This document shows positions 1 to 10,595 of a stretch of 64,000 nucleotides of DNA, in pieces; positions within the stretch are counted from its first letter, which is position 1, and each line of letters begins with the position of its first letter. Position numbers and translations under genes: made by a program. The notes below the pieces were generated by a model. It was not told the DNA's origin and ran no database searches. It saw only the letters and a program-made list of their open reading frames with translations. This stretch comes from Albula goreensis. Taxonomy: Eukaryota > Chordata > Actinopteri > Albuliformes > Albulidae. The stretch covers positions 1,552,768 through 1,616,767 of the forward strand of contig CM040761.1 of NCBI GenBank assembly GCA_022829145.1, written 5' to 3'.

Positions 1-235
1 TGTACCATTCTTACTGGCTATGTTATTATGACTTAGATTTAATTATTAGATTTACTGTAGCATTATTGATAGATGCACTTTTAGATTTGTTGATGACTGT
101 ATCTAATCCATGTACAGTACCAGTCAAAAGTTTGGACACGCTTTCCCATTCACTTCAATGAGAAAGTGTATCCAAACTTTTGACTGGTACTGTACGTGGA
201 TAAAAGTGTCTGCCAAATGAATACATGTAAATGTA
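1..235 (+). mobile_element. UnaL2-like (L2 clade) LINE 3' end, 5' truncated by window edge, split by a MITE
   Basis: This is the 3' UTR and tail of a non-LTR retrotransposon. It matches, in opposite orientation, the copy at 29745-30175 over about 100 bases (for example TTATTATGACTTA and TTAATTATTAGATTTACTG). It ends in a GGATAAAAGTGTCTGCC block followed by AAATGAATACATGTAAATG, the stem-loop plus TGTAA-type tail known from eel UnaL2 and other fish L2 elements. A 78-bp Tc1-like MITE sits at 115-192 inside it. No coding part is inside the window. The family is inferred from the tail; the homology between the two copies is seen directly. Confidence 0.75.
115..192. mobile_element. 78-bp Tc1/mariner-type palindromic MITE
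   Basis: The element is almost only two inverted arms of about 35 bp (CAGTACCAGTCAAAAGTTTG on the left and its complement on the right) around a short centre. A TA dinucleotide lies immediately outside each end (113-114 and 193-194), which is the Tc1/mariner target-site duplication. The arm resembles the termini of fish Tc1-like transposons. The RNA of either strand would form a long hairpin. It inserted into an older LINE tail. Confidence 0.85.
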
Positions 236-1347
236 AATTCAAGTTTAATACCGATTTTCACCTATTGCGACTGTTTAGTTATTTGCACCGAGATGTTCTA
301 GCGGCTGCTTTTACACCTGAAAAGTAATCGCAATCTTTTAGTAAATCTGGCCCTTAACCTTTTGACAGTGTACCTCATTGTGCTTAGTGCACTCATTACT
401 GATTTCAGACTGATTTCTCAGCGTTTGATTAAACGACCAAAACTTTATTTTTAAATGACATTCCAGTATCTGCTCATAGTTTATGTTTTGAAATTCTCTC
501 GAATATGCATACATGTATAATACCTATGCATGTAACAACATGGATTTGATACGCGTCACTAGTGTGATGAACTGATACGACTGCTGCAGCCAAAATCAAA
601 CTGTTCCGTGGGCATTAGTATCCACACACATCAGTCAGCTTCCGTGCAATCAAGATTGCGTGCCATTTCATCTAAAGTCCCTCTGAAGCGGACCAGAGTC
701 CTCTGTTCTTACTGCAAACACTAAGATTGCATTAGATAGCATAATGACTTATTCCGCCTTTGAAATCACTTTTAATTACAGAATAAGGAGTTAGCTACAG
801 TCTCCTCACACCACAGTTCAGTGCTTCATTGTTTTTAAAGACTCGCTTTTGAAACTGCAGGCCAAAGCATGTTTTTTTCTACATTTTAAATGTCTGACTT
901 CCATCAGAATTGAAATTTTATCCATATTTTTTGTACCCATTCTGGCTCTCCAGTGTGATCTTTGCTGCCTGAAATATTCCAACAAAAAGCCACTAAGAGT
1001 CCTGTTACCCACTTTTGTGTTCTTCAGCTTGGTGAAATATTCTTCACATGTAAGTACCACACTTTTCCTCTCCTTACAGGATGTCTAAACCACTAGTCTG
1101 AAGAACAAGAAAATAAAGAAGCATCGATTCAAAATGGTGCCATAACGATTCCTCCTAGTTTGTACTAATGTTTGCGTATGCATTAACCAATACGCAATAT
1201 AAAGCTGACAAGGATATATTTAGCTTGTGAAAGTGTTTATATTCAAGCTTCATTTCTGCCATTCACATGCAGTGCCGAAACAGTTACTATGGCATCACAT
1301 GGCATCTCTCTCTCCCGCACGGATCACTGGGGAGTAAACACTGAAAA
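236..1347. other. Non-coding DNA, nothing specific recognised
   Basis: AT-rich sequence with short overlapping open frames on both strands near 818-1088 that lack codon-level protein character. A segment ending near 355 (TAGTAAATCTGGCCC) resembles a phrase that recurs in part near 9176 and 33035, so 240-357 may be the end of an unidentified interspersed repeat. Confidence 0.4.
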
Positions 1348-1418
1348 ATGAAGAAAAGCATAAGAGCAGATGCTGATGAGAACAAACCATTCGTAGATGG
1401 TGGTTTGAACTCTACAGG
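1348..1418 (+). CDS. Candidate first coding exon (weak)
   Basis: An ATG with A at -3 opens a 23-codon frame with two extra bases: MKKSIRADADENKPF followed by VDGGLNST. The frame runs into ACAGG|GTAAGG, a good splice-donor match (GT at 1419-1420), leaving phase 2. The peptide is hydrophilic and looks protein-like, but it is short and I do not recognise it. A possible acceptor (TTTTTTTTGCCTCAG) near 3420 would continue in frame for 13 codons before a stop, so no convincing second exon was found. No promoter was identified. This could easily be chance; it is listed because start context, open frame and donor coincide. Confidence 0.18.
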
Positions 1419-4400
1419 GTAAGGTCCGTTCAGACAATCAGTACCCTTGTTGAGTGGATGGAGATAATGCTTTATGTTATTTTCTGTAAGATGTTTTGAT
1501 GGTTAACTGTAAACAACAGCCCTATGAGAATCCTGAGGCTCCTTGTCAGTTCCATCCCTGCAAGGTGCAAAATCAGTCTCGGGAACATCTCGCACTGTAA
1601 CTTTGATCATTTTTACAGACCCACAGGCGTGAATAAATACTCAAGACAGCCTTTTTTGTGCTAAATACATGTTTGCTTCCTGATTTAAAAAACGCTTCCC
1701 ATGCCATTGGTTTCCCCTCCCCCAATGCCAGCCAAGAGTCCTAAATACCAGAGTCCCTGTACAGCTGCAGGGATGACAGCTATGCGGAGGGAAGAGTATG
1801 TCCCAGCCCTTGGCTGCTGCTTATCTCTGTTCAGCCAGTCTGTTTGCTTGGAATAAAGCCTGGTGAACATAAATAACTATATACACTAAATGGCTGCAGC
1901 AGGACCAAAGTGGACTGTAGCTGATGCGTTTGGGAGCGTTCGCCTCCGGGACTTGCATGGGCCCTATTCAGAGCCGGGAGATAAGTCGTTAATTTGGTAC
2001 ACCCATCTGGGGGGGGTGGGGCTGCATCCAGGCTGAGGCCGGCAGGGTCGGGACGGTCACTCGTGCTGGGGCTGCCAGGGACCAGACCGGATCTAAAAAG
2101 CACATGGAGCACATACAAAAAACAAATACGATATGTTCCACACAGAAAAGCAACGTATTTCATGAATTTAACGGGAAAGAATTTTTCATTTGGTAAATTT
2201 CCAAAATACATTCTACGATATTTTGTCCCCCAGTGTAAAATGTGTCGGATTAATGTCCTAGTAACAATTACTTCAAATTTATCTCAACCCCACCTTCCGT
2301 TCACCGCTGTAGAGAAGAATATTAATTCAGTTCAACGTTCAACTTGTTCACCTTATTTTTTGGCTGGTCTTTGTATGCGTCATAGGTAACTATGCACATA
2401 TCTCTGTAACATGAAATTCTTCAGCAAGTGTTCAGCGTGTCTTTAGTCTTTTATTGGTGACTATTTTTTAGACTGCTGGGATTCGGCCAGCATGCCTGCA
2501 CAGATCACAGCACATTTAAAACTTCCCTAACATTACGGCATCAGACCCAACCACTATATCCTGCATAACAAATAAATATGACGGTTGCTGAAATCTGTAT
2601 GCGTTTGGTTTGTTTCATTCAGGCATTCCACTTGTTTTCTACTATAACTAAAACAGCCAGGGGAATGAGGATGATTTTCAAGTGATTTATTTCTCTTGCC
2701 ATCTCCACCCACACGCTCAGAGATTGGAGAGGTTTGTGAAGGTTGTAAAGAGAGAGAAAAATGATCTCATGTTCCAGTCGTTAGCTATTTCGTGAAACGA
2801 CAACCCCCTGGTCCATGGCGTCAATCTATATACGCAATAAGACAGTGCCAATGATGACTTTGGTAGTTGCAGTGGTGGAGATAATGATGATTTCGATGAG
2901 AATGATGGGCTATACATTAATTTGCAAATGTGTCTGTGCACAGCAGTAAATATATTTTGCATTGAAATTGAAGTACTTAGAGGTAATTGCCTCTGAACTG
3001 GCTCCTTTAGCTCACCTTATCAAGATCGGTGTGTCACTGCAAATTCATTTACTTCACACTAACACATCACTTCAGCGTCTAAACAGGCAATACAATTACA
3101 TCATAAAATTACGGTACATTTGGCTTTTCTCGAAACAAATGGTTGCACTAAAGATACAACAACTCTGTAGAGTCCACTGAAATCCTACAGCAATGCACAG
3201 ATCAGTTGAATATAAACAAATCTGTAATTCCTGTAATTTAAGAAAAAAAAACATGGTGAGTGCATTTGTTTCCTTGTTATGGAAAAATTTGACTGATTTA
3301 TTTATTTATTGCATTCATTTAATTTACTTTTACTTACTTACCAAGGATTTTACGTTTCCGTGATGTTATGATCAGATTAATGCCTCCTTATGCTGTTAAC
3401 GTTCATTTTTTTTGCCTCAGTGTTGACCCTCAAAGACTGACAGAAAAGACAGTCCCACTGTGACCACAGACTGGGACATGCAAAATAGAACCCCTCACCC
3501 CGAAATTCAGCATGCAAGAGTGTTAGCGGTATACACAGCGTGTTTCACGGGAAGCTGTCTTTTTCACGTATGTATGCGGCCCCCTTTTATAAAATATATA
3601 TTGTGCAGTGACAGTTACAGTGTCTGCAACCCCCAGAGTCCTGACTCCAATTCACTCTCGCTAAGATGATTATGCAGCCAATTAACTTTTCAAAAGCGTG
3701 CTGAATGTGCCTGACATCAAAAAGAACTGCTCTCACCCTAATGAATCAATTTTCCTAACTTGAAGACAGAGAGCAAGAGTGGAATTAAGTGGCGAAAGAG
3801 GGATGTTGAACGGAAGAAGGGAGCAGTTCTTGAGCCGGAGGTTCCCTCTGTGTCTCTGTGTCTTGCCCTCTCTGTCACACACACTTCAGAGCAGACACCT
3901 GACACGGCGAGTCAACACTAAGGTGCACCCTCCACTTACTCTGAGAAAACTCTTTTTCGTACCAACACGGCCAGTAAACCTTAAACCACGCTCCTCACTT
4001 TGTATCGGAAAACCTGACCACATAAAGAATGAGATCTAAGGCAGACATTTTAGGTTACCAATACTAAGCTCTCAATGAGAACTCTGAACAACCGCAGAAA
4101 GATTAACCAACAGTCAGCGCAGATAGAGGAAGAGGAATTACAAAGAAGTGTTCGCTGGACCTTAGAAAAACAAAGCATGGTGAAGACCAGATACTCCCAC
4201 ACATTTAAGTAGTGACAGGCTAGCTTCCCACTGTCTGCCTAAGCTTCTGCACTGCAGAATTCTGCAGGATGAGTACCCAGCACACCACTGTCTCGCTCCA
4301 TCAGGATCTATTTTGAGTCGGTTCAAAGCCACATTGAGAGGTAATGAGACGCTGGGTGTTTTTCTGAGGGAAACGAATGACAATCTGAGCAATCCTCGTT

Positions 4401-5639
4401 GAAAGGCACTATAAATTAAGCTAACTGCCCTCTCTCTCCTTTAATTAGGGAACCTGAGCTGTGACTGGTAACTTTCACTTTTACTACACTCTTGATGAAT
4501 TTCTGCCTCAATTGAAGGTCCAGATTAAATTTCAGGAGTTGTATATTTAATGACCTGGTTTTGAAATATCGCTTCCTTCTGGATTCTGATTCTTATTCCA
4601 ATAGCGCTGTAAACTTCCTATTGCCAGGTTGCCATAGATACATTTGTGAAGCCATTGCCATAACATACACACACTATCCGCTCACAGCCTCCAAAGTCTT
4701 CTCTTTGATTTAACTGATTTTACACCAGGCTTTACACAACACAGCTTATTAGAGGATACACAGCACAGCCTCACTGGCGTAAATCTATTGGCTATTGTGA
4801 AATGTGTTTCTAGGTGTACTAATACAGTATTCACAATGCAATATATTAGTATGTACTTTAGCTCTAACACCTTCCCCAACTACTTGCTTATATAAACAGC
4901 CCTCAAGGTAAACAAATGACATTGTCCTGTCAGGAAATATATATATAAAATGTATCCTCATATAATGACATTCAAACTTGGCTCTTCTGCATGTAAAACA
5001 TACAGACATTTTTAACTCTCCAAAAATGCAGTGATGTCATACTTGTACGCCTATGGCATGCACACCTATGGGTGTGAGGAACTTGGAAATACTTTAGCTT
5101 GCTGGCCTCAGTTGCGGGCTTGACAGGCAAAAAAGCTTATTACAGGGCTGCAGAATCTCCATGCCTGTCTTGTGGAAAGTATACCAAAACGGGAACAATT
5201 ACCGTTATGATTGCGTTATTATGATAAAGTTATTAACTGTTTATATTCTTCATTAAAATCATTGAAACAACCTGCAAGTTTTTAGCAGGAAGTTACATCA
5301 TATATTGTTATATTTTGGGTAGGATGTCTGGGTGAGAATCATTTTGTAAATAGTAGTACATTGTTTTTGTATAACTTGTAAATGTGGTTCTCTCTGTTCA
5401 TGACCTGTCCTACACCTCCCTTTTTATGTTTCATTCATATTCTTGCAGGATGAAGCTATATTAGTGAAATGAAAACATAGGTTCTGTGTCATTTTTGCCA
5501 GACCATTGAGGATCATACATTTTTAAGAGGGTCGTAAAACATATGCACATGCGATTATGCAACAAGATGCTCAAACTGTTTTATATCCTCATATATTTTC
5601 TTACATATATCCAATTCTTCAATGCAGACTTATTGCAGA
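1419..5639. other. Long non-coding stretch, no gene or element recognised
   Basis: AT-rich, mostly single-copy looking sequence. A GC-richer patch near 1720-2110 contains short open frames on both strands without protein character. ATTT-rich simple sequence occurs near 3295-3335. A phrase GAAAGGCACTATAAATTAA near 4400 resembles the 3' tails of some fish LINEs, but no coding remnant sits upstream of it. TAATTA-containing sequence lies near 4440. No supported gene, tRNA or complete transposon was seen. Confidence 0.4.
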
Positions 5640-6540
5640 TTACTTGTTACGTCACCAGCAGATGTCCCCAAGTGTTTCGAAACAGTTCCTTGTTCCGAAG
5701 AGTTAGTTGCCAAAGCGTTTGGAAACAGTCTTGATTGTTCCTTACAGTCAGCTGCGGTAGTGTTCTGAATCAGTTTTAATGGTGACGTTTTTCAAATGAA
5801 TTATTCTGAGGCACCAGCTTTGGTTTCGAAACAATCTGAGCCATTCCAACGCATCAGCGTTGTCAATTGGTTTGATGCATTTTCCCCCATGCTGTTAATA
5901 TCAGTCAAAATAGTCTGATGGCTGAAGCTCTGGGTTTCTGTTTGTGACTTTTAGCGATGTTCTACTTTCCGAATCTGAACTACAATGTCTTTTCGCTGTT
6001 ATCAATAGGATGTAGTATTCAATTTATTTATGACATTCATCACCCCTAGATGTCACTGTCATTGGTGTTCAAGAACAGTAGTTTCCAAGCCATTTATTTC
6101 TCTTCTATTTATTGAAGTTTATCCATGTCATATAAGTTGTGAGAATAATTGCCATTGCCATTGCGTGTTAATTGGGCTGTAAACTCCTGAGAGTGAGTGC
6201 TTGCTAGTTTTGGTAGTGTCTGTAACATGTAAAACCATCGAAACAGTGCCACATCATCTGACACTTTTACCAATTAAAAATGTTTTGAAACCCTGCCACT
6301 TCATTTGATGCTTTCAATCAATTAATTGACGCTCTGAAACAATCAGTACAACTGTCTGGAAATGTTGCACCGTTAATTGACATTTTGGAACAATTAAGAC
6401 TGTGTCGAAACACTGCACCTTTAATTGAGGCTTTGAAACAATTAGTAAGACTGTCTCAAAACGTCATCTGACACTTTGAAACAATTAAAACTGTTTCAAA
6501 ACACTGCGCCGTTAATTGAGGCTTTAAAACAAGTGAGACT

Positions 6541-7316
6541 GGCTGCGTTCCAATACTTTTTCTGGTCTCCTCCTTTCGTCCACTTGTTTCCACCCCTCCT
6601 TTCCTACCCCGGAAATATGTCGGAAATATGTGGAGGAAAGGAGGAGATGAATCGAAAATTGGAACAGCTAATCCAATTCGCCCGTCATCAAAGTTGACGT
6701 CTGCTATTGATGAAGTAATAATTTCGACTGACTCCAAGGATACCAAAGCCAATCACGCTTTTTTAATGCTGCCAGCCCTTTTCATGTATTAAAATACAAA
6801 TGTCAGTTTCTCGCATTCTGCTCATGATGTAACATAAAAGTTTGTATACGGAATAAATAAACTTACTGCAACATAAACTCGCTCAATTTTACATTGGTAA
6901 AATTACCATTCCTATCTCAAAAACGTGAATATATCGTGTCAATGGGGATATGTTTGAAAACACAAAGCAACTGCTTTCCCATTATTGTAAATTAACAGAT
7001 TACTGTTTACTGTTCTGGCACTTATCCTTCAGTATTGGTAAATCCCTTGTCATGTTTTAGAAATTTTCGATGGTGAAATATTCAGTGGGATGGTCTTTTA
7101 ATCAACCTGGTTGTGAGCACAATGATGTCACCCAGAAATGTGAAAAGACTTCCGCGGTAGGATACATCACTGTATCCTTCGTTTGGAGGAAAGAAGGAGA
7201 CGAGAAAGGAGGAAAGGAGGAGAACGTTTTGGAACAGTGGAGGGAAGGAGGACACATAATCAGTTTCTGGGACATGGAGGAAAGGAGGAGACAAATTTGA
7301 GTATTGGAACGCAGCC
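6541..7316 (-). mobile_element. 776-bp nonautonomous DNA transposon, GGCTGCGTTCCAATAC inverted termini
   Basis: It begins GGCTGCGTTCCAATAC and ends in the exact complement, GTATTGGAACGCAGCC. Inside each end are repeated AAAGGAGG/CCTCCTTT motifs in inverted arrangement, a likely set of transposase-binding sites. A second copy lies at 54210-54677 in the opposite orientation and shares both halves, including the GCCCGTCATCAAAGTTGA segment; this copy has about 300 extra bases in the middle. The flanking triplets are ACT and ACC, compatible with a decayed 3-bp target duplication. It inserted into the 48-bp array. No transposase is encoded. The superfamily is not settled: PIF/Harbinger would fit a 3-bp duplication. 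Confidence 0.8.
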
Positions 7317-7545
7317 ACCGTCTCCAAACTTCATCTGACACTTTGAAACAATTAAAACTGTTTTGAAACACTGCACCGTTAATTGAGACTTTGAAATAAT
7401 TAGGACTTTCTCAAAACGCTGCCACATCGTCTGACCCTTTTAAACAATTAAAACTGTTTTGAGACACCGCACCGCCAAATGCGGCTTTGAAACAATTAGG
7501 AATGTCTCGAAACACTGTCACAATTAACAGTTTTAAAGCACTACC

Positions 7546-7855
7546 ACACATAAGCGTAACTTTGGGTTGAACATTGGGGGTGGGGTGTGCGGGGGAGGTT
7601 GTATTGGCCGGCTTTGGTCATGGAGGGGGGGGGGGGGTTACAACCCCCCATTCCCCGTAATTTACGCCCATACAACCACAGCTGACTCTTCAAAGCAACT
7701 ATGATTTCTTTCAGTTATGACTGTAACTTATGATGCAGATGATGCGTAGGAACAATTATGGTTGTATGCAAATAGTTGGCACAGACATGGCCTCCTAACA
7801 AATGAGTCTGTCTGGAAATAGTAATGCTGTTGACTTTAAAGAACAATTAAGAGTG
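7546..7855. other. G-rich segment with a run of about 14 G
   Basis: Between array units lies GGGGGTGGGG near 7578 and an uninterrupted G run near 7625-7640, followed by CAACCCCCCATTCCCC, which could pair with it. The edges (ATAAGCGTAA and TTTACGCCCA) are weakly inverted, so a decayed insertion is possible. The remainder to 7851 looks like decayed 48-bp units. The G run may be mis-sized by sequencing. Confidence 0.4.
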
Positions 7856-8262
7856 TGTGGCGCCGGGAGAGGTGGAGGGAGTAGCAAGCTACTCGGCTCC
7901 TCCCAATGTACTGCTGTCAGTCTCCCAGTTCCCTCCCTAAGCCTGGAGAGTTAACCGGAGCTTCAACAGCAGAGGTCTCACCAACAGGCAGGCTCACCTG
8001 CGAGTGATTTCTAATCATCTCAGCTGTGAGCACCTGCCTTCAATTAGGCCTTCCATTGAAGGGACTTTTTGGGTTTTGTGCTTTCCAGATGACTGCACTG
8101 TTTTTGAGTTTCCACCCTATTTTGTATTTATTCCCATTCTTGTGTTTTCTTTTCCCCCAAAAGTGGTAAATAAATGGCCCCTGGCCCCTTTTTTTAACCT
8201 TTGTTGTGTTTCCTCTTCCGTTCACCACCCGGCCCAGTGGCCACACCTGCCGCTGTGCCACA
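7856..8262 (+). mobile_element. 407-bp solo LTR with AGTG target duplication
   Basis: It starts TGTGGCGCCGGGAG and ends GCTGTGCCACA, so it has the canonical TG..CA ends with a short inverted repeat. AGTG flanks both sides (7852-7855 and 8263-8266). A polyadenylation-type AATAAA lies near 8170 (GGTAAATAAATGG), which sets the strand. Removing the LTR and one AGTG restores a continuous unit of the 48-bp array, which supports the boundaries. No internal retroelement coding region is present. A shorter relative lies at 38118-38374 on the other strand. A 4-bp duplication is common for Gypsy-type elements; clade is inference. Confidence 0.8.
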
Positions 8263-8400
8263 AGTGCTTTGAAAAACTGCAACATCATCTGACACTTTGA
8301 AACAAACCTGTTTCGAAACATTGCACCCTTAATTGACACTTTGAAAAAATTAGGACTGTCTCGAAACTCTGACACAGCTGATGTGTAATTAATATCACAC

Positions 8401-8470
8401 ACACATTTATATATATATATTTACCATTTTAATGATTCCCAAATATATATATATACACACACACACACAT
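8401..8470. repeat. AT and AC microsatellites
   Basis: Two blocks of alternating TA/AC dinucleotides flank the left arm of the foldback element at 8423-8816. Length is probably polymorphic. Confidence 0.8.
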
Positions 8471-8816
8471 ATAGGAGTTTGTTAATAAATTTTGGGAGAG
8501 GCAACCTTCGGACAACCCTTCACTCGCTTCTCTCCCATCATGCTCTCTGTTTCCGGCATCCCTCCCCCTCCCCATCTCCACCTTCAAGCCTACTTCCCTT
8601 TCTTCTCTTTTTCACCGTCCTTTCACAGTCAAAGGGGGGGGTTCACTTCACCCTAAAAAATAGTTCAACATGACACTGCCCCCCTGGACTCCAAGCCCAA
8701 GATCAATGTCCGCCCCAATATACAACTCGCTACATCATAATAAACTCCTTCCAAACGCATTCATGATGTCTGAAGGTTCATTCTCCTGAATATATATTTG
8801 GGGAATCATAAAATGG
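8423..8816. mobile_element. Foldback-like element with ~27-bp inverted termini
   Basis: ACCATTTTAATGATTCCC followed by AAATATATAT (8423-8449) is matched by the complement ending GGGAATCATAAAATGGT (8790-8816), with one-base indels. A second, inner inverted pair, AGGAGTTTGTTAATAA near 8474 and AATAAACTCCT near 8740, extends the potential stem. The centre is C-rich and non-coding. No clear target duplication. It may be a MITE or a foldback transposon of unknown family. Confidence 0.55.
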
Positions 8817-9652
8817 TTTGAGTTCTAAGGCTGAGAAAGAATGTTATAAGTGACATTGTTAACACTCCTACTTTATAAAGATACAAAATAAATACAAAAC
8901 CGTAGTAATGAGCCTTTAAAATATAAATTTTACAAGCGCACACAAAAGTGATCCACCTGTTTACGGCAATGCTGACAGCAAAAGCGGTAATATTTCGGAA
9001 AAAAAGTGACAGAACAACTGTCAAGGAGACATTTTCCAAATTTATTTCAACACAATATAACGTCACACAAATTAGGAACTTGAAACACCAACACGATAGC
9101 TCTATAAAACAAATGGTAGACGTGTTGGTATCGATTAAGACAAGACATTGTGTCAGCAACGGTTTGTTCTTGTGGTAAAATCTGGCCCAGGTATGCCTGT
9201 AAGTTGATAGTTCTGTACTGTATAAGGATATCAGACTATCTGTCTACCTGTATTCTGTCCTCACTAGGTGTTATCCAGGTAGACAGATAGTTAACATGGA
9301 GATGACAACAACTTTGAAGATTTAACTTCCGAAGCTCTCTCTTCTTAGATTTATAAGCAAGCTTCAAACATCCAGTCCAACCTTTGTTGAACAGTCATAT
9401 GTTGTTTTTGTAAAACTGAAATAAAATACAGAAATAAACGTCATGAAATGGTAAAGCAATGACAAATGTATGAGGAAGCTTTTAACTTCCCACTCAGTTA
9501 TATTCGACAAATTAATGTGAGTTTTTAACTATGTATAACAATATCTAAATAATCACATACAAACAATCAGAAATGATCTTCGGTACGTATAAACACGATA
9601 CTTTTAACGGCTAAACCTCTGGTTAATATGAATCACTTATTTAATTATTTCT
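8817..9652. other. Non-coding DNA, contains a perfect hairpin
   Basis: AT-rich sequence with overlapping short frames on both strands at 8806-9178 that look like noise. The only structured item is the inverted repeat at 9235-9291, listed separately. Confidence 0.4.
9235..9291. other. Perfect 16-bp inverted repeat with 25-nt loop
   Basis: ACTATCTGTCTACCTG (9235-9250) is followed after 25 bases by its exact complement CAGGTAGACAGATAGT (9276-9291). No further TIR-like sequence or target duplication was seen, so it does not look like the adjacent MITE types. It could be a hairpin RNA precursor, a tiny foldback, or chance. Confidence 0.6.
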
Positions 9653-10465
9653 TTAATGAGTAGCTGTAGTGTAAGCAGAATAAACCACTCCTGGCAGTGT
9701 AGTTCTATGTAAATAAACCACTTCAGGGTGGTTAACTTGGCTGTGTCTTGGGGCTGCATCACACCACCCTCTTTTTTCCCACCATGTCAATAGCTCCAAA
9801 TCAACCTTTGTTCGGTCCTCCAAGTATATCTTAATTTCATTGTTCTCTCCTTCTGTCTGCTGCTCTTCATCAGTAGTCATCAGTATGGATATCTCCTGCA
9901 CGGGTCCTGTTTTGTAGACCCACCCCCGCCTCACATCCGCAATACTTAACACCGCAATTTACCCGCTACCCGACATTAGCACTAATTTAATACCGTACCC
10001 AACCAACCCATTTAACATATTTTAAATAACGTAACTACATCAGGTTCACCAAACAACTTTATTTGCTCACTCAAGCAGTGTTTATTAACTGACACAAACA
10101 CTGGGACTGGGCTTTTCTGAATAGCCTGCATTTTTAGCGCATTGTTGGTGACAATCAGAAGAAAAAAGAATGTCCATGGTTTTTTCAAATAAAAAACAGC
10201 CTGATCTATTTCACCTGCAGCTCACCCATGCACTGCAAATTCCCGACCGCACCCGTAAATGGCAATTTTAATATTTTTTCACCCATTTTGGATGATTTCC
10301 TGCCCGACATTGTCTAAAAACCTTTTAACAATGGTTAAGGTGCAACTCCCGAATGTAGTTTGAGGGTTTTTTCTTTTCTGCGACTAACTGACCAATGAAA
10401 GCTTCGTCAACTAAGACTCTTCTCATCAACTAATGGTTTGGTTGACTAATAGGGGGCAGCCCTAG
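9653..10465 (-). pseudogene. hAT transposon relic: terminus plus possible C-terminal dimerisation motif
   Basis: The right edge (10443-10465) reads, on the minus strand, TAGGGCTGCCCCC followed by ATTAGTCAACC, which resembles hAT terminal inverted repeats. About 500 bases further along the minus strand a 99-codon frame (9952-9653) contains IYLEDRTKVDLELLTWWEKR at residues 42-61. Its spacing of an acidic stretch, Y-L, then L-x-WW matches the hAT C-terminal dimerisation region. The typical downstream VPSERVFS-type segment is not in frame and the catalytic core is absent. The left terminus was not found. This is interpreted as an internally deleted, inactive copy. The motif match is seen; the assignment is inferred from family knowledge. 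Confidence 0.55.
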
Positions 10466-10513
10466 TAATCAATGAACATTATGCATTAATATGTAATGAA
10501 AATTGCTTTAACT

Positions 10514-10595
10514 GTAGTCTGCTACTGTCTGTCCTGCTGAAAACCATTCAAACAGGTTGACAGCGCAGATTTGTTTGGAGCTATTGAGAGATACA
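10514..10595 (+). repeat. Direct repeat, copy 1 (partner at 11184-11264)
   Basis: About 81 bases beginning GTAGTCTGCTACTGTCTGTC and ending near GAGAGATAC recur roughly 670 bases downstream with about ten differences. The intervening sequence is not a recognised element. It may be one family of dispersed repeat present twice or the ends of an insertion. Confidence 0.7.

Larger units (their letters stand above)
6225..8375. repeat. Degenerate 48-bp tandem array (96-bp dimer), split by two insertions
   Basis: Units of about 48 bp read TTTGAAACAATTA..ACTG followed by GAAACACTGC..C and then either CATCTGACAC or TTAATTGAG. Two unit types alternate, giving a 96-bp dimer: the CTGAC of one dimer at 7335 recurs at 7431, and the TTTGAAA at 7342 recurs at 7390. 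Intact stretches are 6225-6540, 7317-7545 and 8263-8375. The first gap is a 776-bp inverted-repeat element (6541-7316). The second holds a 407-bp solo LTR (7856-8262) plus a G-rich segment. More decayed units with GTTTCGAAAC-like cores may begin near 5660. Function unknown; it looks like an old satellite-like array. Confidence 0.8.

Noticed and set aside
1047..1080. Donor-like GTAAGT and acceptor-like CTCTCCTTACAG as an intron
   Set aside because: They are only about 30 bases apart, too short for a spliceosomal intron.
1994..2389. 131-codon plus-strand frame and its 126-codon minus-strand partner at 1831-2211
   Set aside because: Both come from a GC-richer patch, overlap on opposite strands and show no domain or splice context.
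8040..8402. 120-codon minus-strand frame
   Set aside because: Lies across a solo LTR and array units; no domain.
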